The notes beneath the pieces are model-generated. The model ran no database searches, was not told the origin of the DNA, and worked only from the letters and a program-made list of their open reading frames with translations. The position numbers were made by a program, and so were the translations under genes. From an uncultured Prevotella sp. (GTDB lineage Bacteria; Bacteroidota; Bacteroidia; Bacteroidales; Bacteroidaceae), in assembly GCA_900540885.1 (NCBI GenBank), contig UQHJ01000001.1, positions 1-64,000 on the forward strand: a DNA stretch of 64,000 nucleotides. The letters run 5' to 3'. The first letter of the stretch is position 1; each line of letters starts with the position of its first letter. Positions 23,374 to 33,243 of the stretch are shown piece by piece.

Positions 23374-24276
23374 ATGTGGGTAATCTTAGCTTTCCTTTCA
23401 GCTTGTCTATTGGGCTTTTATGATGTCTTTAAGAAGAAGTCGTTAGCCGATAATGCGGTGCTACCAGTCTTGATGATAAATACAGTGGTATGTGCGCTCT
23501 TCTTTCTTCCCTTAATTGTTGCTTCCGTTTGTGGTTGGAGTGGGGTAGTACCTGTAGGAGGGTGGCATGAACATTCTTTGGTATTAATCAAAGCTATTAT
23601 CGTTCTTTCATCATGGGTGTGTGGCTACTATGCGATGAAGCATTTGCCTTTAACAATAGTTGGCCCGATTAATGCTACGCGTCCTGTAATGACATTGGTC
23701 GGTGCACTGCTTATTTATGGAGAACAACTAAATCCGTGGCAGTGGGCAGGTGTACTTTTAGCGATATTTTCTTTCTTCTTACTAAGTCGTAGTGGAAAGA
23801 AAGAGGGTATACGATTTGCGCACAATCGTTGGATTATACTTTTGGTCGTGGCTGCAGTGTTAGGTGCTGCGAGCGGACTCTATGATAAGTTCTTAATGGC
23901 GCCGCTTTCAGAGGGTGGCGCAGGGCTTAATCGCTACTTCGTACAAGGCTGGTATAATCTTTACCAAGCCATTATGATGACTATTGTTATGCTATTCATT
24001 TGGTTGCCTCGTCGCAAGGAGGGTACACCATTCCGGTGGCGTTGGAGTATATTGTTCATCTCCATTTTCTTAACTGCAGCAGACATGGCCTACTTCTATG
24101 CTTTGTCATGTCCGGGTGCAATGATTGCCGTCGTATCAATGGTACGCCGCGGTAGTGTTATCGTTTCATTTCTCTTTGGTGCAATGGTGTTTCATGAAAA
24201 GAACCTACGTTCTAAAGCTATTGACTTGTTATTCGTATTATTAGGTATGCTCTGCTTGTTTATTGGTAGTAAGTAG
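23374..24276 (+). CDS. EamA/DMT-family transporter
   Basis: Inner-membrane protein of 300 residues with about ten helices in two EamA repeats. WVILAFLSACLLGFYDVFKK opens the first; LTIVGPINATRPVMTLVGAL with the GEQLNPWQWAGVLLAIFSFF pair, and the second-half FLFGAMVFHEKNLRSKAIDL, are typical of drug/metabolite exporters. The substrate cannot be told. It overlaps truA's operon (3-base gap). Confidence 0.88.
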   Translation: MWVILAFLSACLLGFYDVFKKKSLADNAVLPVLMINTVVCALFFLPLIVASVCGWSGVVPVGGWHEHSLVLIKAIIVLSSWVCGYYAMKHLPLTIVGPINATRPVMTLVGALLIYGEQLNPWQWAGVLLAIFSFFLLSRSGKKEGIRFAHNRWIILLVVAAVLGAASGLYDKFLMAPLSEGGAGLNRYFVQGWYNLYQAIMMTIVMLFIWLPRRKEGTPFRWRWSILFISIFLTAADMAYFYALSCPGAMIAVVSMVRRGSVIVSFLFGAMVFHEKNLRSKAIDLLFVLLGMLCLFIGSK

Positions 24277-24440
24277 GTATGGCGGAATCCTTAAGACTTA
24301 TGAGGCGACAAGATGCTGCATAACATTATTAAAACAACCTGTTAAATCAATTGATTATCAACTGTATACACAGAGAATATCACCCCACTATGGCTCTTTA
24401 TAGCATAGGATGGGAAACTTTAGATATAAAGTAATACCAA

Positions 24441-24506
24441 ACATTATATTCGAAGACAATAATGGGGTATTCTAATTTATTCTTAGAATACCCCATATAT
24501 AATGTG
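24441..24506. terminator. Bidirectional hairpin between convergent genes
   Basis: GGGGTATTCTA pairs with TAGAATACCCC (24464-24494), enclosed by ACATTATAT/ATATAATGT. It lies between the EamA gene and the minus-strand lipoprotein gene and can serve both. Confidence 0.75.
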
Positions 24507-24542
24507 TTAATGTATTATCGTATAATACCCAAAAACATTTTG

Positions 24543-25010
24543 TTATACGCCTTTTCCATTTCTTAATTGAGTTAATAGTATTGTTGAAGTTTTATAAGCT
24601 CCACCAAAAGTTAGTTCGTAATTTATGCTATTACTCGTCTTGTTTTCTTTAAGCGTTATTCGCAGAGAATGGGGAGTTGTCGATAGTATTTCGATCTTAC
24701 CCCAATTCTCTTCACAAATTGTATAAGGTGTAGGACGTTTCAAGTCATTATCAGTAACGCTATAATAGTAATTCCCTACCTTTATTTGTGACAAGAATCC
24801 ATTCTTTGCATTTTTCCCAATAGATGTAATGGTTACAATACCTCCTGCAGAACCAATTTCTGCATAATAAGATGTACCACTTGGCTTTGATAGAGTAATG
24901 CCAGTAGTTTTAAACTTAATGTTTTCAAACTTCTCTTCTTCATTGCTACAAGCTACAAAACTTAAGCAACATAGAATGGTTGTTACCACGAGATATGCAC
25001 AGTACTTCAT
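24543..25010 (-). CDS. Hypothetical lipoprotein
   Basis: Protein of 155 residues with a lipoprotein signal ending FVAC (Cys21). The mature part is strand-rich with a GGIVTITSIGKNAKNGF stretch and Thr/Asn-rich repeats, which looks like a BACON- or Ig-like beta-sandwich of the Bacteroidetes surface, but no family is recognised. Probably exported to the cell envelope. It stands alone on the minus strand between a hairpin and the der-side lipoprotein. Confidence 0.7.
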   Translation of the reverse strand: MKYCAYLVVTTILCCLSFVACSNEEEKFENIKFKTTGITLSKPSGTSYYAEIGSAGGIVTITSIGKNAKNGFLSQIKVGNYYYSVTDNDLKRPTPYTICEENWGKIEILSTTPHSLRITLKENKTSNSINYELTFGGAYKTSTILLTQLRNGKGV

Positions 25011-25144
25011 TTTGTAATTATTGAGTATTCAAGATTATATTTAAAATTAGGTGAAGATCCTATTTGTGAAACAGAGCGTGTTTGTGCTCTATTTCGAATA
25101 GAAAGCACTTCTGCCATTTTTATAGATTTTGCTGCACATCAGTA

Positions 25145-25570
25145 TTACTGCATGCGCCATTGTTTTCCGTCGAATATCATGGGGAGCATGACTTCTTCTT
25201 TGCTACCGTCCTTATAATTTACGTTGAGAAAGACGTTGGCCATGCGGCCATTGTTGTGCAATTCGGTGCGTAGCACTTGTACGTTACTAACACCTTGCTT
25301 CTCGTCATTTATTTGCTTTTGATGTTGGCGCAACATTACGATAATGCGCTCCTTATAGGCATCTGTTGTCCCGTCACATGAGTGCATGGCTTTGACGTAG
25401 TCGTCAAACAGTCCGTTGGCTTGCATCTTGTAGCAAGCGATAGCCATTGTGTCAGCTTCTTCGCTGGTAGGAAGTTGGGCGGCATTGTTCGTGCGATTGC
25501 TGCAACTTGTTGTAAAGCAGAGGGCTATGAAGAGTGATAGGAAGGGTGCAAATAAATGATTGTTTTGCAT
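25145..25570 (-). CDS. Small lipoprotein, DUF4878/NTF2-like
   Basis: Protein of 141 residues with lipobox TTSC (Cys23). The mature domain (CYKMQANGLFDDYVKAMHSC, a charged helix, then VLRTELHNNGRMANVFLNVN and a closing KQWRM) has the helix-then-sheet order of NTF2-like DUF4878 proteins. Assignment is tentative. It starts 4 bases after the der stop and is probably the last gene of that operon. Confidence 0.7.
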   Translation of the reverse strand: MQNNHLFAPFLSLFIALCFTTSCSNRTNNAAQLPTSEEADTMAIACYKMQANGLFDDYVKAMHSCDGTTDAYKERIIVMLRQHQKQINDEKQGVSNVQVLRTELHNNGRMANVFLNVNYKDGSKEEVMLPMIFDGKQWRMQ

Positions 25571-25574
25571 GTGA

Positions 25575-26891
25575 TTACTTCTGTCTGATAAAGATGTTAA
25601 TTGGTGTACCAGTAAAGTTCCAACGCTCGCGAATCTTGTTCTCCAAGAATCGGCGGTAGGGCTCCTTTACGTATTGTGGTAGGTTGGCATAGAACACGAA
25701 TGAGGGAACTTGCGTGTTGGGCAACTGTGCACAATATTTGATTTTGATGTACTTACCCTTGATTGAGGGTGGTGGATATGCTTCAATGAGTGGCAACATC
25801 TCTTCGTTGAGTTTAGAGGTAGAGATGCGACGCTTGCGAGCTACGTACACTTCTTTGGCCGTTTCGAGCACCTTGAATATGCGTTGCTTGGTAAGTGCAG
25901 AAGCAAAGATAATGGGGAAGTCTACGAATGGCGCCATGCGGTTGCGAATGGCTTCCTCGAAGTGGCGGATGGCCGTGTTTGACTTGTCTTCAACTAAGTC
26001 CCACTTATTCACGACAACAACGATGCTCTTGCAGTTCTTCTGAATGATTTGAACGATGTTGAGGTCTTGACTCTCAATACCGCGTGTGGCATCAATCATC
26101 AAGATACAAACGTCAGAGTTTTCGATAGAGCGAATGGCACGCATAACAGAGTAGAACTCTAAGTCTTCTGTTACCTTATTCTTACGGCGAATACCTGCGG
26201 TATCAACCAAATAGAAGTCAAAGCCAAATTTGGTGTAACGCGTAAGAATGCTATCGCGTGTGGTACCAGCAATATTGGTCACAATGTTGCGGTCTTCACC
26301 AAGGAAAGCATTGATGATGCTGCTCTTACCTGCATTAGGACGGCCTACTACGCTGAAGCGTGGAATGTCGTCTTCAGCTTCATTGCCGTTATCGTCCTTA
26401 CCCAACTTCTCGATGATGAGGTCGAGGAGGTCGCCCGTTCCGCTACCTGTGATAGCAGAAATGCAGAAGGGATCGCCAAGGCCTAATTTGTAAAATTCGG
26501 CAGCGGTATAACGATCTTCGTTGTTGTCGGTTTTGTTGGCGCACAAGATAACGGGCATATTGGTGCGACGCAGAATTGATGCTACTTCAGCGTCTAAGTC
26601 GGTGATTCCGTTCTTTATGTCAACGACGAATAGGATAACGTCGGCTTCTTCGGTGGCAAGGGTTACTTGCTTACGGATTTCACCTTCGAATACGTCGTCA
26701 GAGTTTACTACCCAACCGCCTGTATCAACGATTGAAAATTCTTGTTTACCCCATTCGCATTTGCCATATTGACGGTCGCGTGTGGTGCCGGCTTCATCGC
26801 TGACAATGGCCTGGCGTGTTCCCGTAAGGCGGTTGAACAGGGTTGATTTGCCGACATTGGGTCGGCCAACTATGGCTACTAATTTTGACAC
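25575..26891 (-). CDS. der: Ribosome biogenesis GTPase Der (EngA)
   Basis: Protein of 438 residues needed for 50S assembly. It has two GTPase domains in tandem: G1 motifs [10 protein letters not shown] (8-17) and [10 protein letters not shown] (about 182-191), each with DTGGW/DTAGI and NKTD/NKWD motifs, then a C-terminal KH-like domain (about 355-438). All key residues are present. Minus-strand order is fabH, era, der, so two ribosome-assembly GTPases are adjacent. Confidence 0.97.
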   Translation of the reverse strand: MSKLVAIVGRPNVGKSTLFNRLTGTRQAIVSDEAGTTRDRQYGKCEWGKQEFSIVDTGGWVVNSDDVFEGEIRKQVTLATEEADVILFVVDIKNGITDLDAEVASILRRTNMPVILCANKTDNNEDRYTAAEFYKLGLGDPFCISAITGSGTGDLLDLIIEKLGKDDNGNEAEDDIPRFSVVGRPNAGKSSIINAFLGEDRNIVTNIAGTTRDSILTRYTKFGFDFYLVDTAGIRRKNKVTEDLEFYSVMRAIRSIENSDVCILMIDATRGIESQDLNIVQIIQKNCKSIVVVVNKWDLVEDKSNTAIRHFEEAIRNRMAPFVDFPIIFASALTKQRIFKVLETAKEVYVARKRRISTSKLNEEMLPLIEAYPPPSIKGKYIKIKYCAQLPNTQVPSFVFYANLPQYVKEPYRRFLENKIRERWNFTGTPINIFIRQK

Positions 26892-26978
26892 TTTGTAATT
26901 CGGTATTATGTGTTATGAAATGGGTTCTTATTGGTAGGTTAGAACTACACGTCTTATTGTCAGTTATGCGGTGAAGCT

Positions 26979-27860
26979 TTAATCTAACTTATAGCCGTAA
27001 GCTTCAAGGCGTTTGGTGTTGCTGCGCCAGTCTTTGTCGACTTTGACAAAAATTTCAAGGTAGATACTTTTGCCAAAGAACTTTTCAAGTGTCTTGCGAG
27101 CTTCAGATGAAACCTTTTTAAGTGCAATACCACGGTGACCAATAATGATGCCCTTTTGGCTATCGCGCTCAACGTAGATGACTGCGTTGATGTGAATGTG
27201 TTTGTCGTCTTCTTTAAACTGTTCAACGACCACTTCTACGGCGTAGGGTATCTCTTTGTCGTAGTAGAGAAGTATCTTTTCGCGGATAATCTCTGTCACA
27301 AAGAAGCGTGCAGGCTTATCGGTCCATTGGTCTTTGTCGAAGTAGGGGGGAGAGTCGGGGAGTAACTCCTTGATGCGGCTCAGCACGTTGTCAACGTTAA
27401 ACTTTACCTTTGCAGAGATAGGGAAAATCTCCGCTTTGGGAAGGCTCTCGTGCCACAACTGCACTAATTTCTCTAAGTCCTTTTGGTTAGAAATGTCGAT
27501 TTTGTTGATCAACACCAAAACGGGAACATTCATCTTTTTTACCTTTTCAAGAAAGTCGCTATTCTTGTCTGGTGTCTCAACGACGTCGGTGACATAGAGT
27601 AGTACATCAGCGTCTTGAAGGGCTGATACTGAAAAGGCTAACATCTCTTCTTGTAACTTATAGTTTGGCTTGAGCACTCCTGGGGTGTCAGAGAACACGA
27701 TTTGAGCATCGTCAGAGTTGATAATGCCCATAATGCGGTGACGAGTAGTCTGTGCCTTAAAGGTGGCAATAGAAATGCGTTCGCCCATAAGTAGGTTCAT
27801 GAGGGTTGATTTACCAACGTTGGGATTGCCTACTATGTTTACAAAGCCTGCTTTATGCAT
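26979..27860 (-). CDS. era: GTPase Era
   Basis: Protein of 293 residues, start at 27860 (MHKAGFVNIVGNPN); an in-frame ATG 57 bases further out is rejected because the GTPase fold begins at once after this start. G1 [11 protein letters not shown]3 DTPG, G4 NKID, and a C-terminal KH domain (GHRGIALKKVSSEARKTLEK) that binds the 3' end of 16S rRNA. Acts in 30S maturation. Confidence 0.96.
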   Translation of the reverse strand: MHKAGFVNIVGNPNVGKSTLMNLLMGERISIATFKAQTTRHRIMGIINSDDAQIVFSDTPGVLKPNYKLQEEMLAFSVSALQDADVLLYVTDVVETPDKNSDFLEKVKKMNVPVLVLINKIDISNQKDLEKLVQLWHESLPKAEIFPISAKVKFNVDNVLSRIKELLPDSPPYFDKDQWTDKPARFFVTEIIREKILLYYDKEIPYAVEVVVEQFKEDDKHIHINAVIYVERDSQKGIIIGHRGIALKKVSSEARKTLEKFFGKSIYLEIFVKVDKDWRSNTKRLEAYGYKLD

Positions 27861-27924
27861 ATATGATGTATGATAGTTTGTTACAAGAGCAACTTTGCGT
27901 AGTGGAGTATTGCTCAAGAAAAGA

Positions 27925-27975
27925 TTTTAAAGGTTTATAACCTAAGGCATGCCTCGGTTATAAACCTTCAAAAGT
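27925..27975 (-). terminator. Hairpin between fabH and era
   Basis: TTTTAAAGGTTTATAACC pairs with GGTTATAAACCTTCAAAA over AAGGCATGCCT. It lies just downstream of fabH on the minus strand. Confidence 0.7.
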
Positions 27976-28001
27976 TGATGATGAATGTGTTCTTTCTTAT
28001 T

Positions 28002-29006
28002 TTATTTCTTAGGATCGTATGCCCACTTTAAGTAGGCTGCGCCCCAAGTAAAGCCTGCACCGAAGGCACAAAGTATAAGGTTGTCGCCCTTCTTAAGTTG
28101 CTTCTCGTAGTCCCACAATGCTAAGGGGAGTGTGCCTGCTGAGGTGTTGCCATAGCGCTGAATGTTGAGCATTACTTTATCCATAGGCAACTCTAAGCGA
28201 TGAGCCACGGCTTCGATAATGCGTACGTTGGCTTGATGAGGTACAACCCAAGCAATGTTGTCGTGTGTAAGGTTGTTACGCTCGGCTATTTGTGCGCAAG
28301 CGTCACTCATATTGGTTACGGCAAACTTAAACACGGTGCGTCCCTCTTGGTGGAGGTAGTGCATGCGGTGGTCGATGGTGAAGTAAGAAGGACTGCAAAC
28401 GCTACCGCCAGCTTTCATGCAGAGGAAGGGAAGTCCCTTACCGTCAGTGCGCAAGTAGCTGTCTTGCCAGCCTAATCCTTCTTCTGTAGAAGGTTCAACC
28501 AAAACGGCTGCTGCACCGTCACCAAAAATGGGGCATGTAGCACGGTCGGTGTAGTCAACAATTGACGACATTTTATCAGCACCGCATACAACAATCTTCT
28601 TGTAACGTCCGCTTTGAATCATTCCAGACGCTGCGTCCATGGCGAAAAGGAAGCCACAGCATGCAGCTTGCATGTCGATGGCAAAGGCATTCTTCATACC
28701 TAAACGGCCAATAACAATGCTTGAGGTTGAGGGAAAATGGTAGTCGGGGGTAGTAGTGGCAACGATTACGCAGTCTACTTCTTGAGGGTCGGTGCCTGTC
28801 TTTTCAAGCAATTGCTTTACGGCTTTTCTTGCCATGTAGCTTGTGCCGAGTCCTTCTTCATTTAAGATGCGGCGTTCTTTAATGCCGATACGTGTCATGA
28901 TCCACTCATCGTTCGTGTCGACCATGCGTGATAGCTCGTCGTTATTAAGTACGTATTCAGGAACGTATCCACCTACGCCCGTAATGACTGCATTTATCTT
29001 TTCCAT
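28002..29006 (-). CDS. fabH: Beta-ketoacyl-ACP synthase III
   Basis: Protein of 334 residues that starts fatty acid synthesis by joining acetyl-CoA to malonyl-ACP. Start 29006 ([16 protein letters not shown]) is chosen; a 15-codon extension to 29051 adds nothing conserved. The catalytic triad is visible: Cys116 in QAACCGFLF, His in VPHQANVRI and Asn in [10 protein letters not shown]. It follows rpmF, as in many bacteria (rpmF-fabH), with a long hairpin in between. Confidence 0.96.
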   Translation of the reverse strand: MEKINAVITGVGGYVPEYVLNNDELSRMVDTNDEWIMTRIGIKERRILNEEGLGTSYMARKAVKQLLEKTGTDPQEVDCVIVATTTPDYHFPSTSSIVIGRLGMKNAFAIDMQAACCGFLFAMDAASGMIQSGRYKKIVVCGADKMSSIVDYTDRATCPIFGDGAAAVLVEPSTEEGLGWQDSYLRTDGKGLPFLCMKAGGSVCSPSYFTIDHRMHYLHQEGRTVFKFAVTNMSDACAQIAERNNLTHDNIAWVVPHQANVRIIEAVAHRLELPMDKVMLNIQRYGNTSAGTLPLALWDYEKQLKKGDNLILCAFGAGFTWGAAYLKWAYDPKK

Positions 29007-29166
29007 AGGAATGTGTATTAACAGAAAGGCCTTTTCTTCTTTTTTATGCAACGATAATGGTACTATAATTTTTTGAAAAGTGATGACACAATAGTCCGCT
29101 TATTAGTTGTTTGCCTACGTTTAGTGGCTTTTTCAAGAAAGACCCTTGTTTTTATGATAAAAGAAA

Positions 29167-29266
29167 TAGCTTAAGAGTTGTATAGCGTTACGCTTATCAA
29201 GCGCCTGAATAATAAGGCAGGCGGTCGAGTAAACGCAAAGTGCTTTAATTTACAACTCTTAAGCTA
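29167..29266 (-). terminator. Long hairpin between rpmF and fabH
   Basis: TAGCTTAAGAGTTGTA and TACAACTCTTAAGCTA are a perfect 16-bp pair, with nested GCGTTACGC and GCGCCTG.../CAGGCGG segments inside. With flanks it fills the 301-base gap between fabH and rpmF; no gene is seen in it. Confidence 0.75.
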
Positions 29267-29307
29267 CAGAATTTTTGTCAAAGCTTACGAGAAAGCTTTG
29301 GTTGTGC

Positions 29308-29493
29308 TTACTCAGCCACTTCTTTTACGATGGCGAGTTTACCACGATAGTAGCCACAAGTGGGGCATACTGTGTGGTAGATGTGCCAACCACCACAATT
29401 AGGGCATACTGCTAATGTAGGAGCAACTGCCTTGTCGTGAGTTCTACGCTTAAGAGTTCTCGTCTTTGATTGTCTTCTTTTAGGATGTGCCAT
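29308..29493 (-). CDS. rpmF: 50S ribosomal protein L32
   Basis: Protein of 61 residues. MAHPKRRQSKTRTLKRRTHD is the classic start and CPNCGGWHIYHTVCPTCGYY gives the two CxxC pairs of a zinc ribbon, so this is the zinc-bound form. It follows the DUF177 gene, the normal arrangement. Confidence 0.96.
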   Translation of the reverse strand: MAHPKRRQSKTRTLKRRTHDKAVAPTLAVCPNCGGWHIYHTVCPTCGYYRGKLAIVKEVAE

Positions 29494-29545
29494 TTTCTTT
29501 TTTTATTTTTAGAATGTTTTTACTTGTTTTCTTTGACCGCAGTGA

Positions 29546-30034
29546 TTATTCGTCTTCTTCGTCATCGAAGCTATTATCTTCATCGTCAGCAGTCATGATG
29601 TAGCTAACCATATCTTTGTTGCACTCACCTTCAGCGTGAACACGTTGCATGGGCAATGCCGTTTCAATTATTTCATAAAGTTGCCATGACAAGTCATAGC
29701 ACGGATTGTTTGCTTCAAGATAAAGCATCTCAGGAGCATCGCAATCTTCTTGCTCAGCGTCTTTAATCTTTATATTGTCTGTGGCCTCTACTTCAATAGA
29801 AAGAGGGTCAAGACAACGATCGCAAGCTACGATTACGTTACCTTTTACTTTAATTTGAACATTGAAAATGTTTCCAGCCGATGCGCGAACAAATATTTCG
29901 GCGTGAACATCTCCGCCACTTATTTCTTCTTGCTCCAGGTCAGCGAAGAAGCGATCAGTTAGCTCAACGTCGAGGCGTTTAGCTGCTTCGGCAGCATGCG
30001 CCAAATTGATATTTAGGAGGTTTTCACTTTGCAT
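29546..30034 (-). CDS. DUF177 (YceD) protein
   Basis: Protein of 162 residues. The family is linked to 23S rRNA/ribosome assembly and is nearly always next to rpmF, as here (52 bases). The conserved core VIVACDRCLDPLSIEVEATD includes the CxxC-like CDRCL; the tail is highly acidic (ADDEDNSFDDEEDE). The -7 box at 30043-30050 lies so close to ATG 30034 that the leader would be only a few bases. Confidence 0.88.
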   Translation of the reverse strand: MQSENLLNINLAHAAEAAKRLDVELTDRFFADLEQEEISGGDVHAEIFVRASAGNIFNVQIKVKGNVIVACDRCLDPLSIEVEATDNIKIKDAEQEDCDAPEMLYLEANNPCYDLSWQLYEIIETALPMQRVHAEGECNKDMVSYIMTADDEDNSFDDEEDE

Positions 30035-30042
30035 AGCGGCTG

Positions 30043-30072
30043 CAAAGGTAGTAATTTTTTATCGTTTGCAAT
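30043..30072 (-). promoter_or_regulatory. Promoter of DUF177-rpmF(-fabH), near-leaderless
   Basis: Minus strand: ATTG at 30072-30069 and TACCTTTG at 30050-30043, 18-base spacer. The -7 box ends 8 bases before the ATG. Confidence 0.65.
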
Positions 30073-30370
30073 GTTTTGCCTGATGTTTTTTACTGATTTT
30101 CTTATTAAAAACGGCACTCGATGGCCTTGCTTTTGTCACTTTGTAGTTTTGTAGGGCCCTGAAGTAGAAAAGAGTATGATGTTAAGATATTGGTTGATAG
30201 TTGCATATTTTGTCAATAATTATCACCATAGTTTGAATTTTTCAATGAGCCGTGGTGTAGCGATTGTTATTTGAGCATTGAGTCCTGTAATTGGATTGCT
30301 CAATTGTAGCCCCATTTTTCCCTATTTTCTTTATTAAGAGATACTTCCATGTAATGCTTGTGCGATTCGT

Positions 30371-30442
30371 TTAAATCATGCGCAAACATGCAGGACCACA
30401 ATCCATCACTTCGTTTTGGTTATATAGAGGAAATTTTTCCAT
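30371..30442 (-). pseudogene. Relic of a C39-peptidase (bacteriocin exporter) gene start
   Basis: The minus strand from ATG 30442 reads MEKFPLYNQNEVMDCGPACLRMI and then a stop at 30371. MDCGPACLRMI is the catalytic-cysteine motif of the C39 peptidase domain at the front of peptide-exporting ABC transporters. Past the stop, IAQ and HYG-like codons can be followed only with frame changes to about 30320, then nothing. It begins 7 bases after the outer-membrane barrel gene ends. The rest of the 30035-30448 gap holds no other recognisable gene. Confidence 0.7.
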
Positions 30443-30448
30443 GCTGAT

Positions 30449-33202
30449 TTATTCTTTTCTAGGTGATTTGCTAAAATGATAGACGAGGCTTAGCATAAAA
30501 TAACGGGGTACTACATTGTGCCATGTTTCTGTACGGCCTTGGGCATTGAGTGTTCGCACGATGCTACGACGTTGTGCCAATATGTCATGACCTGAAAGTT
30601 TGAGTGACAGGGCTTTGCTCTTCAACATTCGTTTTGCCACGGCCATGTTCCATATCCACTCATGGCTATTCATAGAATGATCGGCATAACCCGAACGAAC
30701 ATAGTAAGTCAAGTCGGTGTCTATTACCATGTTCCAAGGCAAACTCCATTGGTTGGTAAAGGTGTACAGATGGTTGATGCTGTTAATGGTTTGGAAACCT
30801 GTGAGCTTGCTCGTAGCGTGCTGCCAATCAACGGCACTTTTAAGAGTAGCATTAAATAGTTTGCAGTGGTAAGCCAAAGCCACGTTCCCTTGCATGAACC
30901 AATTCTTAACCTCGCTCTTCACACTCGTCTGCATAAGACTGGTTTGCTGAAAGTCTACACTGTTTTGAAAAGTTTCAGTTGCCGACACGTCAAATGTCCA
31001 CTTTTGCTTTTTGTCCAAGCTACAAGCATAACCTACTGTTACATGTGTTTGCCAATTACCATTGATGTTTTGCGCCATTGATGTTGTTACGCCCGTTTCC
31101 GCATCGTAGTATCGAGCTTGCCCAACGGCATTTTGCTGAGCTGAATAGCCCCATTCTGCATTCAGGTTTTGTGCATGCTTCGTTTTGTTTAGGGTGTAGC
31201 CCAAAGTGGCATTATAGATGTTGGTGGGCTTTAAGGTGGTGTTACCTTTGGTGATGAATAGCGGATTGCTATCGTCAGTAACATCAAGCAACAAATTCAT
31301 TTGAGGGGCAGTATGAGCTATCGAACCGCTCATTTTTATATTTTTGAAACTAAGCGAGAAGGAAGGTTGCAACCATTGATAATGTTTCACTATGTGTCGT
31401 TGCTGATCTTTCATGCGCAAATCATCAATAACGTTGCGCGTGAAGGCCATGGGGAGTGCGGCATAGAAGTTCAAGCCATCCTTCATCAACAAATAGCGAA
31501 GCTCCGCTGTGTGCATGGTCTGGGATGTCGTTGTTTTATAAGTATTTGCCCAATCTGTTGCCAAAGCAAGTGAATCTGTGGTTGAAGGCAACTGTCCCAA
31601 ATGCTTTCTGTCGGGCAATGCCCAATCGCCACCTAAGCGGTCAAAGCGGTAGTATTTTCTGTTACCCTGTTGATGCCTATGGTCAATGTTGTAGGTAGCA
31701 TATAATTTATGAAACATGTTGCCATGCTCCTTTTCAATTAAGGCATAGCCTATGCTACCAAGCAATTGATAGTTCGACTGCTTATTGTGATCGTACCGAT
31801 TGCGAAAGTCTGAAGTAGGGTCTGCACCTTGCGTTAGCAAACTATATAGTGAAGCCATCTTATCAGTAGCAGTATTGTAGTTGGCTGCAAAATTCACACC
31901 CAAATTTTTGTCATTCGGTAATTTCACTGTGGCATTGAGCATAGCAGAATAGTTCAAACTATGGATCTTGTCGTGATTCAAATCTGTATAGTCGTTTACC
32001 ATGCCTTCAACTACATTCGTCCATTCATTAGGAAGAGGTTGATTGCCTTGAACGGATTGTTGCGTGCCATTGCTTGATGTTGATGCATAAGTCAAATATT
32101 GGTCAAGGTGAATGTAAGCAAACGAGGTGGGAATGCTCAACATACCATTCCAATTAAAGTTGTAATTATGGCTTTTATTTAATGACATACTTTTGCCGAA
32201 TATGTTGCCAGACTCAAAGAAACTTACGAAATTACCTCGACTTTCATTAATCTCTTTATCATGCGAAGCCTCTAAAGTAGTTGTAAAGCGAATGGGACGT
32301 TCGCTGTTCTTTCCTCCATAAAAAGAAGCAAAGATTCCGCCTTTTTGCAGCGTGTTCTCTCCCATCATAGCATCTTCGTTCTCCCACTTGCCGTCAGTTC
32401 CAGCGCGTTGGTTGCTATTGGTATTGTTGGCATTCCCATAAAAGCCCACACGTGCTCTGTCTGAAAAGTACGTTCCAAACACTCGGCCCAAGTATTTATT
32501 TTGCGTACCTCCACCAGCTTCAGCATTGGCTATCCAGCCTTGGTGATATTCTTTCTTCAAAGTTACGTCAATCACCCATGGATCGTCAGCGTGTGGTTTG
32601 TTGTCCTTGCGCGTAAGGTAAGCATTGTCGGGCGCTTTCTGATAGGACTTTACGTTCTTCACCATATAGGCGGGCAGGTTTTCAAGGGCAACATTGGCGT
32701 CGCCATTGAAGAAGTCTTTGCCGTCAATCAGCAGGTTACTAACGCGGTTACCATTGACCGTAATGACACCACCTGCATTCAGCTTTACGCCAGGCAAACG
32801 TGATATGAGTTGGTCGAGCATAGAGCCTTCTGCCAACTCAAAAGCATCGGCATTGTACACTATGGTGTCGCCCTTCATCACCATCATCACCTTTGTGGCT
32901 GTTACGGTGGCTTCGTGCAGCGTGCGAGGGGCACGTTTCAGCATGATGGGATCGGGGGCAATGTCATCTGCAGCATCCACTTTTACCAGTTGCGAAAGAT
33001 AGCCTTTTTTTTCACACTGAATGTAATAGTAGGGACTGCTTCCCTCTATTTGAGAAGCATAGTAGTACTTCTTTCTATCACCCATATTGATTGTAATCAT
33101 CTGACATGAATCGACAAAAGCTGAATCCTTGTCAAGAATGGTCACACTCGCTCCTTGAAGCGATATTTTGGTTGCTGCATCCTTCACCGTTATGGTGAAC
33201 AT
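30449..33202 (-). CDS. TonB-receptor-like outer-membrane beta-barrel protein, signal peptide out of frame
   Basis: Protein of 917 residues from the first in-frame ATG. An N-terminal carboxypeptidase-regulatory-like domain (FTITVKDAATKISLQGASVT, about 1-85) leads to a plug-like region (LHEATVTATKVMM, then GDTIVYNADAFELAEGSMLD) and a long beta-barrel ending YFMLSLVYHFSK. Related to the protein at 36441-39365. This ATG lies after the expected signal peptide: the frame continues upstream as LFALQSIASYGQ but with no start. An ATG at 33258 gives MRHLIFF in another frame, and one extra A in the run at 33237-33243 would join them. So it is either switched off by slippage or recently broken. Likely role: surface receptor or exporter component. 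Confidence 0.8.
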   Translation of the reverse strand: MFTITVKDAATKISLQGASVTILDKDSAFVDSCQMITINMGDRKKYYYASQIEGSSPYYYIQCEKKGYLSQLVKVDAADDIAPDPIMLKRAPRTLHEATVTATKVMMVMKGDTIVYNADAFELAEGSMLDQLISRLPGVKLNAGGVITVNGNRVSNLLIDGKDFFNGDANVALENLPAYMVKNVKSYQKAPDNAYLTRKDNKPHADDPWVIDVTLKKEYHQGWIANAEAGGGTQNKYLGRVFGTYFSDRARVGFYGNANNTNSNQRAGTDGKWENEDAMMGENTLQKGGIFASFYGGKNSERPIRFTTTLEASHDKEINESRGNFVSFFESGNIFGKSMSLNKSHNYNFNWNGMLSIPTSFAYIHLDQYLTYASTSSNGTQQSVQGNQPLPNEWTNVVEGMVNDYTDLNHDKIHSLNYSAMLNATVKLPNDKNLGVNFAANYNTATDKMASLYSLLTQGADPTSDFRNRYDHNKQSNYQLLGSIGYALIEKEHGNMFHKLYATYNIDHRHQQGNRKYYRFDRLGGDWALPDRKHLGQLPSTTDSLALATDWANTYKTTTSQTMHTAELRYLLMKDGLNFYAALPMAFTRNVIDDLRMKDQQRHIVKHYQWLQPSFSLSFKNIKMSGSIAHTAPQMNLLLDVTDDSNPLFITKGNTTLKPTNIYNATLGYTLNKTKHAQNLNAEWGYSAQQNAVGQARYYDAETGVTTSMAQNINGNWQTHVTVGYACSLDKKQKWTFDVSATETFQNSVDFQQTSLMQTSVKSEVKNWFMQGNVALAYHCKLFNATLKSAVDWQHATSKLTGFQTINSINHLYTFTNQWSLPWNMVIDTDLTYYVRSGYADHSMNSHEWIWNMAVAKRMLKSKALSLKLSGHDILAQRRSIVRTLNAQGRTETWHNVVPRYFMLSLVYHFSKSPRKE

Positions 33203-33236
33203 TTGTCCGTAAGACGCGATGCTTTGAAGTGCGAAT

Positions 33237-33243
33237 AAAAAAA
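33237..33243 (-). other. Seven-base homopolymer that breaks the signal peptide frame
   Basis: The plus strand has seven A (T on the coding strand) at codons 6-8 of the frame from ATG 33258. With eight, translation would read MRHLIFFLFALQSIASYGQ and enter the receptor frame; with seven it stops after 22 codons. Confidence 0.65.

Noticed and set aside
30035..30448. A complete C39 ABC transporter
   Set aside because: Only the first 23 codons are readable; no Walker motifs or membrane helices follow in the 400 bases available.
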